A stretch of DNA of 64,000 nucleotides from Paracoccaceae bacterium (GTDB lineage: Bacteria > Pseudomonadota > Alphaproteobacteria > Rhodobacterales > Rhodobacteraceae): positions 248,001-312,000 of the forward strand of contig JACKKJ010000001.1 of the NCBI GenBank assembly GCA_024236495.1, in the 5' to 3' direction. The notes beneath the pieces are model-generated. The model made no database searches and had not been told where the DNA came from. It saw only the letters and a program-made list of their open reading frames with translations. The stretch's first letter is position 1. The number at the start of each line of letters is the position of its first letter. Of this stretch, positions 33,992 through 42,549 are shown in pieces. The position numbers and the translations under genes were made by a program.

Positions 33992-36405
33992 CGATGGACG
34001 CGCAGGTCCTTATCATCGGCGGCGGCGCGATGGGCGTGTCGCTGTTGTACCACCTGACGAAGGCGGGCTGGAAAGACGTCGTTCTGACCGAAAAGAACGA
34101 TCTGACACACGGTTCGACCTGGCACGCGGCGGGGCTTTGCACGCATTTCGCGCACAACCCGACGATTCAGGAACTTCGCGCCACCTCCGTCCGGCTTTAC
34201 CGCGACATCCTGCCGGAAGAAACCGGGGGCACCTGCGGCTTTCACCGCTCCGGCGCGATGCGCATCACCTCGAACCCCGACCGGATGGACGAATTTGCCC
34301 ATGTCGCGGGCCTGTCGAAGTTCACCGGCTACGACCTTCGCCTTCTGACCAGCCCCGAGGCGGTGGCCGAACTGCATCCGCTGGCGCGGACCGAAGGCAT
34401 CCTTGGCGGCATCTACGAACCCGACGACGGCCATGTGGACCCGACGCTTGCCACCAACGCCATGGCTCAGGTCGCGCGCGGGAACGGCGCGACGATCCTG
34501 CGCCAGAACCCGGTGACGGCGATCCGGCGCGAGGGCGATCGCTGGCGGGTCGAAACCGCGAGGGAGGTGATCCGCGCCCGCCACATCGTCAACGCCGCCG
34601 GCACCTGGGGCTGGGAAATCGGTCACATGATGGGGCTGAACGTCCCCTCTGTCCCCGTCCTGCACCAATACCTTGTCACCGACACGGTGCCGGCCGTGGC
34701 CGAGCGCATCGCCAAGGGCCTTCCCGAACTGCCGATGATCCGCGACCCGGAGGAAAGCTGGTATGTCCGGCAGGAACGCGACGGGCTGATCCTCGGGCCA
34801 TACGAAAAGGACGCGCAGCCCTGGTCGATCGACGGCGTTCCGCCCGAATTCGGGGCGGAACTGATGGCGCCCGATCTTGACCGGGTGGAACATATCATCA
34901 TGGCCGCGATGGCACGGATCCCGGCGCTCGAGACCGGCGGGATCAAGTCCGTCGTCAACGGGCCGATCACCTTCACCCCCGACGCGAACCCGCTGATCGG
35001 CCCGGCGCACGGGCTCCCGGACGCCTGGCTTCTGACCGGATCGTCGATGGGGGTCATGGAAGGTGGCGGCGCGGGCTGGTTCCTGGCACACTGGATGACC
35101 CACGGCGCGCCGCCGATGGATGCCCTGGCCGTCGACAGCCGCCGCTTCGGATCCTGGGCCGACCGCGACTACCGCGTCAGGAAGGCGGTGGAATGCTTCG
35201 GCCTGCAGTTCGGCGTCCACTACCCCTACGAGGAACGCCCCGCCGCCCGCGGCAAGCGCCTGTCTGCGCTGCATGACAGGATGATCGCACGGGGCGCGGT
35301 GATGGGCGCGGCCTATGGCTGGGAACGTCCGAACTGGTTTTCCGATCGCCCCGGCGACGCGGCGGTCCCGACGTTCCGCCGTGCGAACTGGTTTGCCCCC
35401 GTCGCGCGAGAGGTCGCGTTGGTGACGACGGCGGCGGGGCTGGCCGATCTGTCCGTCTTTTCCAAGTTCGAGGTGGCTGGCCCCGACGCGCACGCCTTCA
35501 TGGACAGCCTTGGCGCGAACAAGGCACCCCGGTTGGGCCGCATCGGTCTGATCCACGCGCTGACGCCCGCTGGGGGGACACAATCGGAATTCACCGTGTC
35601 CGCCCTGGCCAAGGACCGTTTCTACCTGACATCGGCCGCCGCCGCCGAGGAGATGGACGAAGACCTGCTGCGCGCCCGCGCCGCGGGATTCGATCTGACC
35701 ATAGACCGGGTGACGGATATCTGGGGCATCATCGCGCTGATGGGTCCAAAGTCGCGCGCCATCCTTGCCGGGGTGACGGATGCGGACCTTGGCGCCGGCT
35801 TCCCCTGGCTGAGCGTTCGTGAAATCGCCGTCGCGGGCATCCCGGTCCGGGCTCTGCGGGTGTCCTACATCGGCGAACTCGGCTGGGAACTGCACGCCCG
35901 GCGCGACGACCTGCCGGCGCTTTTCGACGCGCTTGAGGCGGCGGGCAAGCAGCATGGGATGGGCTTTTTCGGCGCCCATGCGATGAACTCCATGCGGCTG
36001 GAGAAGGGCTACCGCGCCTGGGGTGCCGACTTCACCACCGAACGCACCCCGGCCGAGACGGGCGCGGGGCAGCTTGTCCGGCCCGAGGGGCGCGAGTTCG
36101 CAGGGCGCGCCTCGCTGACCCGGCGGATGGCGGCTGAGGACCGTTGGGAAATGGTTCTTCTGGCAGTCGATACGGACGAGGTCGACCCGTTCTACAGTCA
36201 TCCCCTCTTCCACGACGGCAGGCCGGTCGGCATCGTCACCTCGGGCGGATGGGGGCATCGCTGCGGACAGGCGCTGGCCCTTGCCTATCTGCGCCAGCGC
36301 GGGTTGCGCGACGGCCTGACGGTCGAGATCCTCGGCCGCACGGTCCCGGCGCGGGTTCTTGACGCACCCCCCTTTGACCCGACGAACGAAAGGATGAAGG
36401 CATGA
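33988..36405 (+). CDS. FAD-dependent dimethylglycine/sarcosine dehydrogenase-like protein 2
   Basis: An 805-residue paralogue of the previous gene with the same layout: VLIIGGGAMG, then GSTWHAAGL with the covalent-FAD His46, and a C-terminal GcvT-like domain (SVFSKFEVAGPDA, YIGELGWELHAR, RAWGADFTTERTPAETG). Both proteins end in PPFDPT-x-ERMKA, which supports tandem duplication. It overlaps its neighbours on both sides by ATGA. Two such enzymes in a row could remove two successive N-methyl groups or form a hetero-oligomer. Confidence 0.9.
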   Translation: MTMDAQVLIIGGGAMGVSLLYHLTKAGWKDVVLTEKNDLTHGSTWHAAGLCTHFAHNPTIQELRATSVRLYRDILPEETGGTCGFHRSGAMRITSNPDRMDEFAHVAGLSKFTGYDLRLLTSPEAVAELHPLARTEGILGGIYEPDDGHVDPTLATNAMAQVARGNGATILRQNPVTAIRREGDRWRVETAREVIRARHIVNAAGTWGWEIGHMMGLNVPSVPVLHQYLVTDTVPAVAERIAKGLPELPMIRDPEESWYVRQERDGLILGPYEKDAQPWSIDGVPPEFGAELMAPDLDRVEHIIMAAMARIPALETGGIKSVVNGPITFTPDANPLIGPAHGLPDAWLLTGSSMGVMEGGGAGWFLAHWMTHGAPPMDALAVDSRRFGSWADRDYRVRKAVECFGLQFGVHYPYEERPAARGKRLSALHDRMIARGAVMGAAYGWERPNWFSDRPGDAAVPTFRRANWFAPVAREVALVTTAAGLADLSVFSKFEVAGPDAHAFMDSLGANKAPRLGRIGLIHALTPAGGTQSEFTVSALAKDRFYLTSAAAAEEMDEDLLRARAAGFDLTIDRVTDIWGIIALMGPKSRAILAGVTDADLGAGFPWLSVREIAVAGIPVRALRVSYIGELGWELHARRDDLPALFDALEAAGKQHGMGFFGAHAMNSMRLEKGYRAWGADFTTERTPAETGAGQLVRPEGREFAGRASLTRRMAAEDRWEMVLLAVDTDEVDPFYSHPLFHDGRPVGIVTSGGWGHRCGQALALAYLRQRGLRDGLTVEILGRTVPARVLDAPPFDPTNERMKA

Positions 36406-37175
36406 GCCCACACCCGATCATCGCGATGTGGTCGCATCCGCGATCCATGTCCACGGCCATCGAACGCATCATGCGCGAACGCGGCGATCTGGACTGCCTG
36501 CACGAACCCTTCATGTACGACTATTATGTGCACCGCCAGGTTCGCCGGATGCCGCATTTCGACGTGCAGAAGGACCATCCGACCAGCTACGGCGCAATAC
36601 GCGACATGATCCTCGAACGGGCGGAAAAGGGACCGGTCTTCTTCAAGGACATGTCCTACTACGTCATGCCGCATCTTCTGGACGACAGGGACTTTGCCGG
36701 GCGGCTGACCAATGTCTTCCTGGTCCGCGACCCCATCGCCTCGATCCCGTCCTACCACAAGCTCGACCCCGACCTGACCCTGGAAGAAATCGGGCTTGAG
36801 GCGCAGGCCGTGCATTTCGACGCGCTGGAGGCTGGGGGCGACATACCGCCCGTTATCTCCGCCGAAGACGTGCGCGCCGACACCGAGGGCGTGATCGGCG
36901 CCTTGTGGCAAAGGATCGGCCTGCCGCACGTCGCCCGCGCTTTCGAATGGCAGCGCGAGGCGCCCAAGGACTGGGCGCAGGTCGGCGGCTGGCATGGCGA
37001 CGTGAGCAGTGCCAAGGGCATCCGTCCGATCAGCGGGGAAGAGATCGCGGCCCAGCAACGGAAGTTCGACGCGCTGGCGGAAAAGGCGCCCCACCTGCGC
37101 GGCTACCTTGACCATCACCGCCCGTTCCACCGGCACCTCGCGGCACGGGCCCTGAGGCCGCGAGAGGTGATGTGA
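36402..37175 (+). CDS. Sulfotransferase-family protein at the end of the flavoprotein operon
   Basis: A 257-residue protein of the PAPS-dependent sulfotransferase fold. MWSHPRSMSTAIERI near the N-terminus corresponds to the 5'-phosphosulfate loop, and VFLVRDPIASIPSYHKLDP to the 3'-phosphate site. Family members transfer sulfate to hydroxyl or amine groups, and some members have other roles. It overlaps the second flavoprotein gene by ATGA, so it belongs to the same transcript. A sulfotransferase in an apparently catabolic N-methyl operon is unexpected. Confidence 0.8.
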   Translation: MSPHPIIAMWSHPRSMSTAIERIMRERGDLDCLHEPFMYDYYVHRQVRRMPHFDVQKDHPTSYGAIRDMILERAEKGPVFFKDMSYYVMPHLLDDRDFAGRLTNVFLVRDPIASIPSYHKLDPDLTLEEIGLEAQAVHFDALEAGGDIPPVISAEDVRADTEGVIGALWQRIGLPHVARAFEWQREAPKDWAQVGGWHGDVSSAKGIRPISGEEIAAQQRKFDALAEKAPHLRGYLDHHRPFHRHLAARALRPREVM

Positions 37176-37289
37176 CCAGTTGTGATACCGGCACCAGAGA
37201 CCCTGGCGAGGGTCGATGGCATCCGGCCGCGATGCTGTTGTCAGCGGGTCTGCGCGTGCGCTCTGGTGACGGCAGGGCCCGCAGCGGCC

Positions 37290-37560
37290 AATGCGCCGCG
37301 TCACGACGCAGATCGTCACCGCTCTGCCCGAACAGTAGGGCAAAGAGCCCTGGGGCGTTATCGCCCTCGGGCCCGAAGACGAGAACGTAGGAAGCGCCAT
37401 CAAGGCCAAGCGCCGCGCGGACGCTCGCATCGTCCGCCACGCTCAGGATCGCCGCCTGTTCGCCGATTTAGGACGTGGCCTTGCTGGCCCGCGCGTTGAA
37501 GGCCGTCTCGCCAGCTACCGACAGGTCAGCAACCGCCGCGATGCCCGCATTCATCATCCA
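37290..37560 (-). pseudogene. Remnant of a PLP-dependent lyase C-terminus (diaminopropionate ammonia-lyase-like)
   Basis: In the 477-base gap between the sulfotransferase and the GlpK-like kinase, the minus strand reads SVAGETAFNARA, then a TAA stop, then SVADDASVRAALGLDGAS and YVLVFGPEGDNAPGLFALL in the same frame. The second part looks like the C-terminal end of diaminopropionate ammonia-lyase or a related PLP lyase. The in-frame stop, the missing N-terminal catalytic region and the lost natural end mark it as decayed. No start or ribosome site is visible. Confidence 0.45.
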
Positions 37561-37652
37561 TGGCTTTCCCGGATCGTCCCGGCCTGGCTGCCATCCCGGG
37601 CGGTCTTGCCCGACATCGTCTGGGACCGCGACACATGCAAGCGCCCGCCCCG

Positions 37653-39050
37653 CTAGAGGCCGCGCCAGCCCCGGGCTCGCGCGACGGCCTCGGCAAAGCG
37701 GGCTTGGTCGTCGCCGGACACCATCGCCTCCGGCTCGAAGACGGCGGCCTGACCGCGAATTTCGCGCACCTCCGCCCCGGCCAGTTCCGCAAGGCCAAGC
37801 GCGGTCAGTTCATGCATCCGGGGAACCACGATCCGGCGGCCGGACGCCGCCGCAAGGAACCGGGCGAAATAGGGGCTTGCCGACAGACCGCCGTCGATCG
37901 ACACCGGGTGCCCCGCCGGAACGACCGGCGCGGCGGCATCGAGTAGACCGACGGTCAGCATGGCAATCCCCTCCAGCACCGCGCGCACAAGGTCGCGACG
38001 GTCGGTGGCGTGGTCCATGCCGATGAAAAGGGGCGCCGCGTCACGGTCCCAGTAGGGCGCGGCAAGCCCCGAAAGGGCGGGTACGAAGACGATCCCCCGC
38101 GCCAGCGCCGAAGGGCCGTCGAAACCGGCCAGTTCGTCATGGCTGGAATAAAGACCGATGCCGCGCGCCCATTCCAGTGCGGCCCCCGCGTCATAGACCC
38201 CGCCCTCGACTGCGAAAGTGGTGCCCGAGCCCGTCCGGCTCCAGCCCACGGTGGGAAGGAGCCCGTCGGTTTCCGGCCGCGCCGCACCCGTGACGGCCAG
38301 CATGAAAGCCCCGGTCCCGAAGGTGATCTTGCAATCGCCCGGTGCCCGGCAGCCATGCCCGAATAGCGCCGCCTGCTGGTCGACGATCGACACCCGGACG
38401 GGCACGCCGTCGATGGTGCCGAACCCCGCGTCCACATCGACCACGGGGGGCAGGCAGTCGATCGGCACCCCGTGAAGCGCGCAAAGCTCGGCGCTCCAGC
38501 CGCCGGTGGCCAGGTCCAGAAGCCCGGTGCGCGAGGCCGTCGCGCGGTCGGTCAGGAACGCGCCGCACAACCGGTCAAGGAAGAACGCATCGGTGGTTCC
38601 CAGCCGAAGCCGCCCTTCGCGCCGCGCCTTGGCCACCGCCGGAAGTTCGCGAAGCGTCCACGCCAGCTTGCTGGCGGAGAAATAGGGGTCGAGCGGCAGG
38701 CCGCAGATCCGCCGCGAAAGATCCTCCGACCCTTCGGGAAGGGCGGCAAGCCGGTCGGCGGTGCGCGCGTCCTGCCAGACGATCACCGGCGAAAGCGGGG
38801 CGCCGGTAACCGCATCCCAGGCCAGGCAGCTTTCGCCCTGGTTGGCGATGGCGATGGCATCGACGGGACCGGCCGCCTCCAGAACCGCGCGGATGTTGGC
38901 CAGCAGTTCTTCGGGGTCATGTTCGACCCATCCCGCGTGGGGATGATGCTGCCCATGTCTGCGGCTTGCCGCGACGCGCCATGCCCCGCCGTCCCCGATG
39001 ACAAGGCAGCGGGTCGATGTCGTGCCCTGGTCAATGGCCGCAACCCGCAT
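37653..39050 (-). CDS. FGGY-family kinase, glycerol kinase-like
   Basis: A 465-residue sugar/polyol kinase with the GlpK pattern: AIDQGTTSTR at residues 5-14, HHPHAGWVEHDPEE, IVWQDARTADR and ITFGTGAFMLAVTG, then VPALSGLAAPYWDRDA and the C-terminal SIDGGLSASPYFARFLA. It is about 35 residues shorter than true glycerol kinase (near 500). It probably phosphorylates a glycerol-like polyol in the cytoplasm. The ATG 39050 overlaps the stop of the upstream oxidoreductase. It is the last gene of the three-gene minus-strand unit. Confidence 0.85.
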   Translation of the reverse strand: MRVAAIDQGTTSTRCLVIGDGGAWRVAASRRHGQHHPHAGWVEHDPEELLANIRAVLEAAGPVDAIAIANQGESCLAWDAVTGAPLSPVIVWQDARTADRLAALPEGSEDLSRRICGLPLDPYFSASKLAWTLRELPAVAKARREGRLRLGTTDAFFLDRLCGAFLTDRATASRTGLLDLATGGWSAELCALHGVPIDCLPPVVDVDAGFGTIDGVPVRVSIVDQQAALFGHGCRAPGDCKITFGTGAFMLAVTGAARPETDGLLPTVGWSRTGSGTTFAVEGGVYDAGAALEWARGIGLYSSHDELAGFDGPSALARGIVFVPALSGLAAPYWDRDAAPLFIGMDHATDRRDLVRAVLEGIAMLTVGLLDAAAPVVPAGHPVSIDGGLSASPYFARFLAAASGRRIVVPRMHELTALGLAELAGAEVREIRGQAAVFEPEAMVSGDDQARFAEAVARARGWRGL

Positions 39051-40270
39051 CAGCGGTCCTCCCGGAATTCGAAACGGATGCTGTCGGCTTGGCAGACCGC
39101 CGTCGGCATGGGCATCAGTACCCGCCGCTCCGGCAGCCACGATCCGCTCAGACGATGTGCCGGGCGCCCGTCGATCACCAGCGCGAGGGTGCCCTTGCAG
39201 GGGCGCAGGAAGCGCAGCTGGAACCGGTCGAACCCCGCAGCGGGGCGTTCACCCCTGCGGATGATGTTGGGCACGACAAGCTTGACCGGCCCTTCGACCG
39301 CGACCGGCACTGTCGTGGCGGCACTTGGCGCACGGCGCAGGTCGGCGGCCAGCGCCCGGCCGATGGCGCGCCCTTCGCGAAAGGCCCAGCCGCCGGTTTC
39401 CACCGGACGCAGGAGATTGCCGGCGGCAAAATAGCGCGGGTTCGCCGTGCGGCCGGTCTGGTCGATCAGGGGGCCGCCGCTGCCGCGGTCGACGCCATGC
39501 CCCGCCTGCCACAGAAGCGCGGCTTCCGGGGTAAAACGCCCGGTCAGCAGAAGCCCGTCGCAGTCCAGAACCTCCTCCTGCCCGCCCCGGCGGATCCTGA
39601 CCGCCTCGACCCGGTCACGGCCGATGATGTCGACGATCCCGACGCCGGTCCTGAAGGGCACCCCCATCACGCCCGGAAACCAGCGGAGGGGGGCACGCGC
39701 GAGGGGGACCGGCCCGGTTTCAAGAACGGCAACCGGCCGGGCACCGTGGGTCAGGCAGGTCAGGACCGCGGAAAGCGTCACAAGTTCGGACCCGAGGATC
39801 ACCGGCCGGCGGAACGGCATCAGGCCGTGAAAGGCGACATAGGATTGCAGTGCGCCCGTCGTCAGGATGCCGACCGGACGGTCGCCCGGCAGCATCCTCG
39901 CGGAGCGCGGCATCTCGCGCGCACCGGTCGCCAGGACGACCCGGTCGGCGGACAGCGTGCCCACGCCGCCGGGATGGGCGACCGAAAGGGTGCCGTCATC
40001 GCCCAGCCCGGTCACCGAATGCCCGGTCAGGACCGTGATGCCCGCGGCGCGGGCGTCCCGTTCAAGCCGGCGGCCATAGGCAGCGCCAAGGTAGACCCGC
40101 CCGAATTCCCGCATCCCGAACGGCGAATGCGCGCAATGCCGGGTGGCGCCGCCCAACACGGGTTCCCGGTCGACAATCGCCACGCGCCCGACCCCTTCGG
40201 CGCGCAGCGCAAGGGCCGCGGCCACGCCCGCCGGTCCGCCGCCGACGACGATGACATCGTGATCGCTCAT
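39050..40270 (-). CDS. FAD/NAD(P)-binding oxidoreductase (HcnB/SoxA-like large-domain protein)
   Basis: A 406-residue flavoprotein of the pyridine nucleotide-disulfide oxidoreductase type. The N-terminal VIVVGGGPAGVAAALAL binds FAD and VLATGAREMPRSAR is the ATG motif; a second Rossmann part lies near VILGSELVTLSAVLT. It is coupled by ATGA overlaps to the GlpA-like gene before it and the GlpK-like kinase after it. Pairing of such a protein with a GlpA-like subunit recalls the anaerobic glycerol-3-phosphate dehydrogenase GlpAB and HcnBC-type complexes. Confidence 0.82.
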   Translation of the reverse strand: MSDHDVIVVGGGPAGVAAALALRAEGVGRVAIVDREPVLGGATRHCAHSPFGMREFGRVYLGAAYGRRLERDARAAGITVLTGHSVTGLGDDGTLSVAHPGGVGTLSADRVVLATGAREMPRSARMLPGDRPVGILTTGALQSYVAFHGLMPFRRPVILGSELVTLSAVLTCLTHGARPVAVLETGPVPLARAPLRWFPGVMGVPFRTGVGIVDIIGRDRVEAVRIRRGGQEEVLDCDGLLLTGRFTPEAALLWQAGHGVDRGSGGPLIDQTGRTANPRYFAAGNLLRPVETGGWAFREGRAIGRALAADLRRAPSAATTVPVAVEGPVKLVVPNIIRRGERPAAGFDRFQLRFLRPCKGTLALVIDGRPAHRLSGSWLPERRVLMPMPTAVCQADSIRFEFREDR

Positions 40271-41670
40271 CCCTCGGGCTCCACGGCCAGGGGAACGCGG
40301 AAGCGCCCGCGCGTCATCTCGGCCAGGCGGGCGTTGCAGTAGAACCCCTGGCACCGGCCCATGCCCGCCCGGGTCCGCCGCCGGAGGCCGCCGAAATCGC
40401 CCGGTGGCAGCGGGCCTGCCAGCGCCGCCTCGATTTCCCGGCGGGTGACCATTTCGCAGTGACAGACGATTTCGCCGTGATCCGGGCGCTGCCAGTCGCG
40501 CGGTTCGGCTTCCGTCAGGTTGGGGACCGTGACCGGAGGGATTGCGGCGGGCGGCCCAAGGGGCATCCCGAAAGCTTCGAACAGCCGCAGCGCGTGTTGC
40601 GCAAGACCCAGCGCGGCGCTGAGGCCGGTCGACCGGATCCCCCCCAGCGTGATCGCCCGGCTTTCGGTACGGGCGGTCACCCGGTAGTGCTTCTTCTCGG
40701 TCCCCGGCCGCAGCCCCGCATAGACGGCGGTGACCGGGATGTCGCGCAGCGCGGGAACCAGGCGGCCGCCATGATCGCGCAGCATCTCCAGCGTCGCGGT
40801 CTCCACGGTGGCGCGGGTCCGGTCGTCCTGTTCTTCCGCGGTCGGGCCGACAAGCACGTTTCCGAAGGCCGTCGGACAGATCACCACACCCTTGGTGATC
40901 TCGTTCGGCACCGGCAGCACGATCTTCGGCACATGGCGCGCCGCGGCCTTGTCCAGAACAATGAACTGGCCCTTGCGCGGCCGGATGGTGAAATCCGGGG
41001 CCAGGCCCAGCCTGCGGTCGACATCGTCCCCGAAAAGGCCGGCGGCGTTGATGACGGCGCCCGCCCGGAGGCCCCCGCGCGAAGTGTCAAGCAGCCAGTC
41101 GCCGTCGAAACGGCCCGACAAAAGCTCGCACCCGCGCCAGACCTTTGCGCCAAGCGCGAGCGCCTGCGTGACATAGGCAAGCGGCGCAGACCAGGGGTCG
41201 ATCACATGTTCGCCGCGCACCTCGACCGCCGCGCGCACCTCTGGCGCGAGGCCGGGCATCAGCGCGCGCACCGCGGTGGCGTCGATCACGTCCAGATCGG
41301 CGATGCCGTTTTCCCGCCCCTGCCCCGCGATGGCCGCAAGGCCGTCCGCCTCCGCGTCGGTCCAGGCGCAGACCAGCGCGCCGGTCTTCACGATCGACAG
41401 GCCAAGGTCGCGGTGGATCGACAGGTATTCCTCCCGCCCCGCCTTCACGAGGTCGAGTTCCAGCGACCCCGGCGGCGCATCGAAGCCGGTATGCAGGATC
41501 GCGCTGTTGGCCTTGGAGGCCCCCGACAGGATATCGGCCCCGCGCTCGACCACGACAACGCTGGCCCCCGCAAGCGCGAAGCGGCGCGCGACCGCGCAGC
41601 CCACGACCCCCGCCCCGATGACGGCGACATCGCAGGAATGCGGCGCAGAGGTTCGCGTGGTCCGGGTCAT
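40267..41670 (-). CDS. GlpA-like FAD dehydrogenase with C-terminal BFD-type [2Fe-2S] domain
   Basis: A 467-residue protein. Residues 15-30 (VAVIGAGVVGCAVARR) bind FAD in a DAO-type domain, and SKANSAILHTGFDAPPGS matches the substrate region of glycerol-3-phosphate dehydrogenases. The C-terminal domain has four cysteines, C403, C405, C440 and C445, in the BFD-like CHC and RCQGFYC pattern that holds a [2Fe-2S] cluster, as in GlpA. It probably oxidises the phosphorylated product of the neighbouring kinase and passes electrons to the quinone pool. It is divergent from the TRAP operon. Confidence 0.85.
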   Translation of the reverse strand: MTRTTRTSAPHSCDVAVIGAGVVGCAVARRFALAGASVVVVERGADILSGASKANSAILHTGFDAPPGSLELDLVKAGREEYLSIHRDLGLSIVKTGALVCAWTDAEADGLAAIAGQGRENGIADLDVIDATAVRALMPGLAPEVRAAVEVRGEHVIDPWSAPLAYVTQALALGAKVWRGCELLSGRFDGDWLLDTSRGGLRAGAVINAAGLFGDDVDRRLGLAPDFTIRPRKGQFIVLDKAAARHVPKIVLPVPNEITKGVVICPTAFGNVLVGPTAEEQDDRTRATVETATLEMLRDHGGRLVPALRDIPVTAVYAGLRPGTEKKHYRVTARTESRAITLGGIRSTGLSAALGLAQHALRLFEAFGMPLGPPAAIPPVTVPNLTEAEPRDWQRPDHGEIVCHCEMVTRREIEAALAGPLPPGDFGGLRRRTRAGMGRCQGFYCNARLAEMTRGRFRVPLAVEPEG

Positions 41671-42039
41671 GTTCCGCCATTGCCGGTGCCGAATCCGGCA
41701 CTGACCGAATTATGTGCATCCAGTGATCGATTTGAAGCATCTTGCGACCGTTCAGTCAACATTTTGCGTGGAAACAGGCACACCTCGATCAGGTTCGAGG
41801 TCGGGAAGGAGCCCATGAATCTCCGATATCTTCGCCATTTACCTGATAAATATGAATTTAATCGGAAAACACCCTGTCGCCTGCGGTTTGACCGTTTTCG
41901 ACAATAATAGTTGACTATCAGGTCAAAAGCATGGTTGCCTCGGGTACGGCCCCGCCGAGGCACGGACCAAGCGCCCGGCCCGGTGGCGCAATGGGCTGAA
42001 TGCGGGTCCAGAAGCCGCGCGCCCGGAGGGAGAGGTGGA
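41671..42039. promoter_or_regulatory. A+T-rich bidirectional control region between the GlpA-like unit and the TRAP operon
   Basis: This 369-base gap separates divergent operons and is clearly richer in A+T (41700-41935) than its surroundings. TTTGACC at 41887-41893 and GGTCAAA at 41921-41927 are inverted repeats, and TTGAC-N6-GTCAA (41911-41926) nests within; both could be DeoR or other repressor sites. A tiny frame at 41815-41907 encodes 30 residues (MNLRYLRHLP start) behind GGAG, spaced only three bases from the ATG; its reality is doubtful. No RNA gene was recognised. Confidence 0.5.
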
Positions 42040-42549
42040 ATGCAGCGTCTGATGGCGGGTTACGTCCGGTTTGTCGACCGAATCTCGGATCTGGTCGGTT
42101 ATCTGGCCGCTTCGCTGATCTTCGTGATGGCGGCGACGCTCATCCTTGATGCCTTTACCCGCAACGTCATCAAGATGCCCGTCCACTGGGCGATCGAGTT
42201 CACCCAGTTCACGCTGGCGGCCTATTACTTCATGGGCGGGTCGATCACGCTGAAGAACAACGACCATGTGCGCATGGACCTGATCTACAGCCACCTGACC
42301 GACAGGGGCCGCGCGATCGTCGAGGTGGTGACAAGCGTCTGCCTGCTGTTCTTCCTCGTGACGCTCCTCATGGGCGGAATCTCCAGCCTCGAATACGCGA
42401 TCGCGACGGGCGAACGCCGGTTTTCCGTGTGGAACCCCTCGGTCATACCGATCAAGTCGCTGATGGTCGCCTGCACCGTTCTGATGCTTCTTCAGGGCGT
42501 TTCGATCCTGTTCAAGAATATCGCCGTGCTGCGCGGAAAGACGCTCTGA
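42040..42549 (+). CDS. dctQ: TRAP transporter small permease (DctQ)
   Basis: A 169-residue four-helix membrane subunit. FTRNVIKMPVHWAIEFTQF and the conserved loop ITLKNNDHVRMDLIY are typical of DctQ. ATG 42040 has GGAGGGAGAGG upstream. It overlaps dctM by one base of ATGA type and begins a plus-strand operon, dctQ-dctM-dctP-deoR, facing away from the kinase/dehydrogenase genes. The two units probably serve one substrate. Confidence 0.9.
   Translation: MQRLMAGYVRFVDRISDLVGYLAASLIFVMAATLILDAFTRNVIKMPVHWAIEFTQFTLAAYYFMGGSITLKNNDHVRMDLIYSHLTDRGRAIVEVVTSVCLLFFLVTLLMGGISSLEYAIATGERRFSVWNPSVIPIKSLMVACTVLMLLQGVSILFKNIAVLRGKTL

Noticed and set aside
33928..36411. 827-residue minus-strand frame opposite the second DMGDH-like gene
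   Set aside because: Antisense shadow; the plus strand shows clear FAD and GcvT-type motifs.
41815..41907. 30-residue frame as a real small gene or leader peptide
   Set aside because: The GGAG is only three bases from the ATG, there is no runs-of-codon or attenuator pattern, and it ends before the inverted repeats; kept only as a curiosity in the control region.
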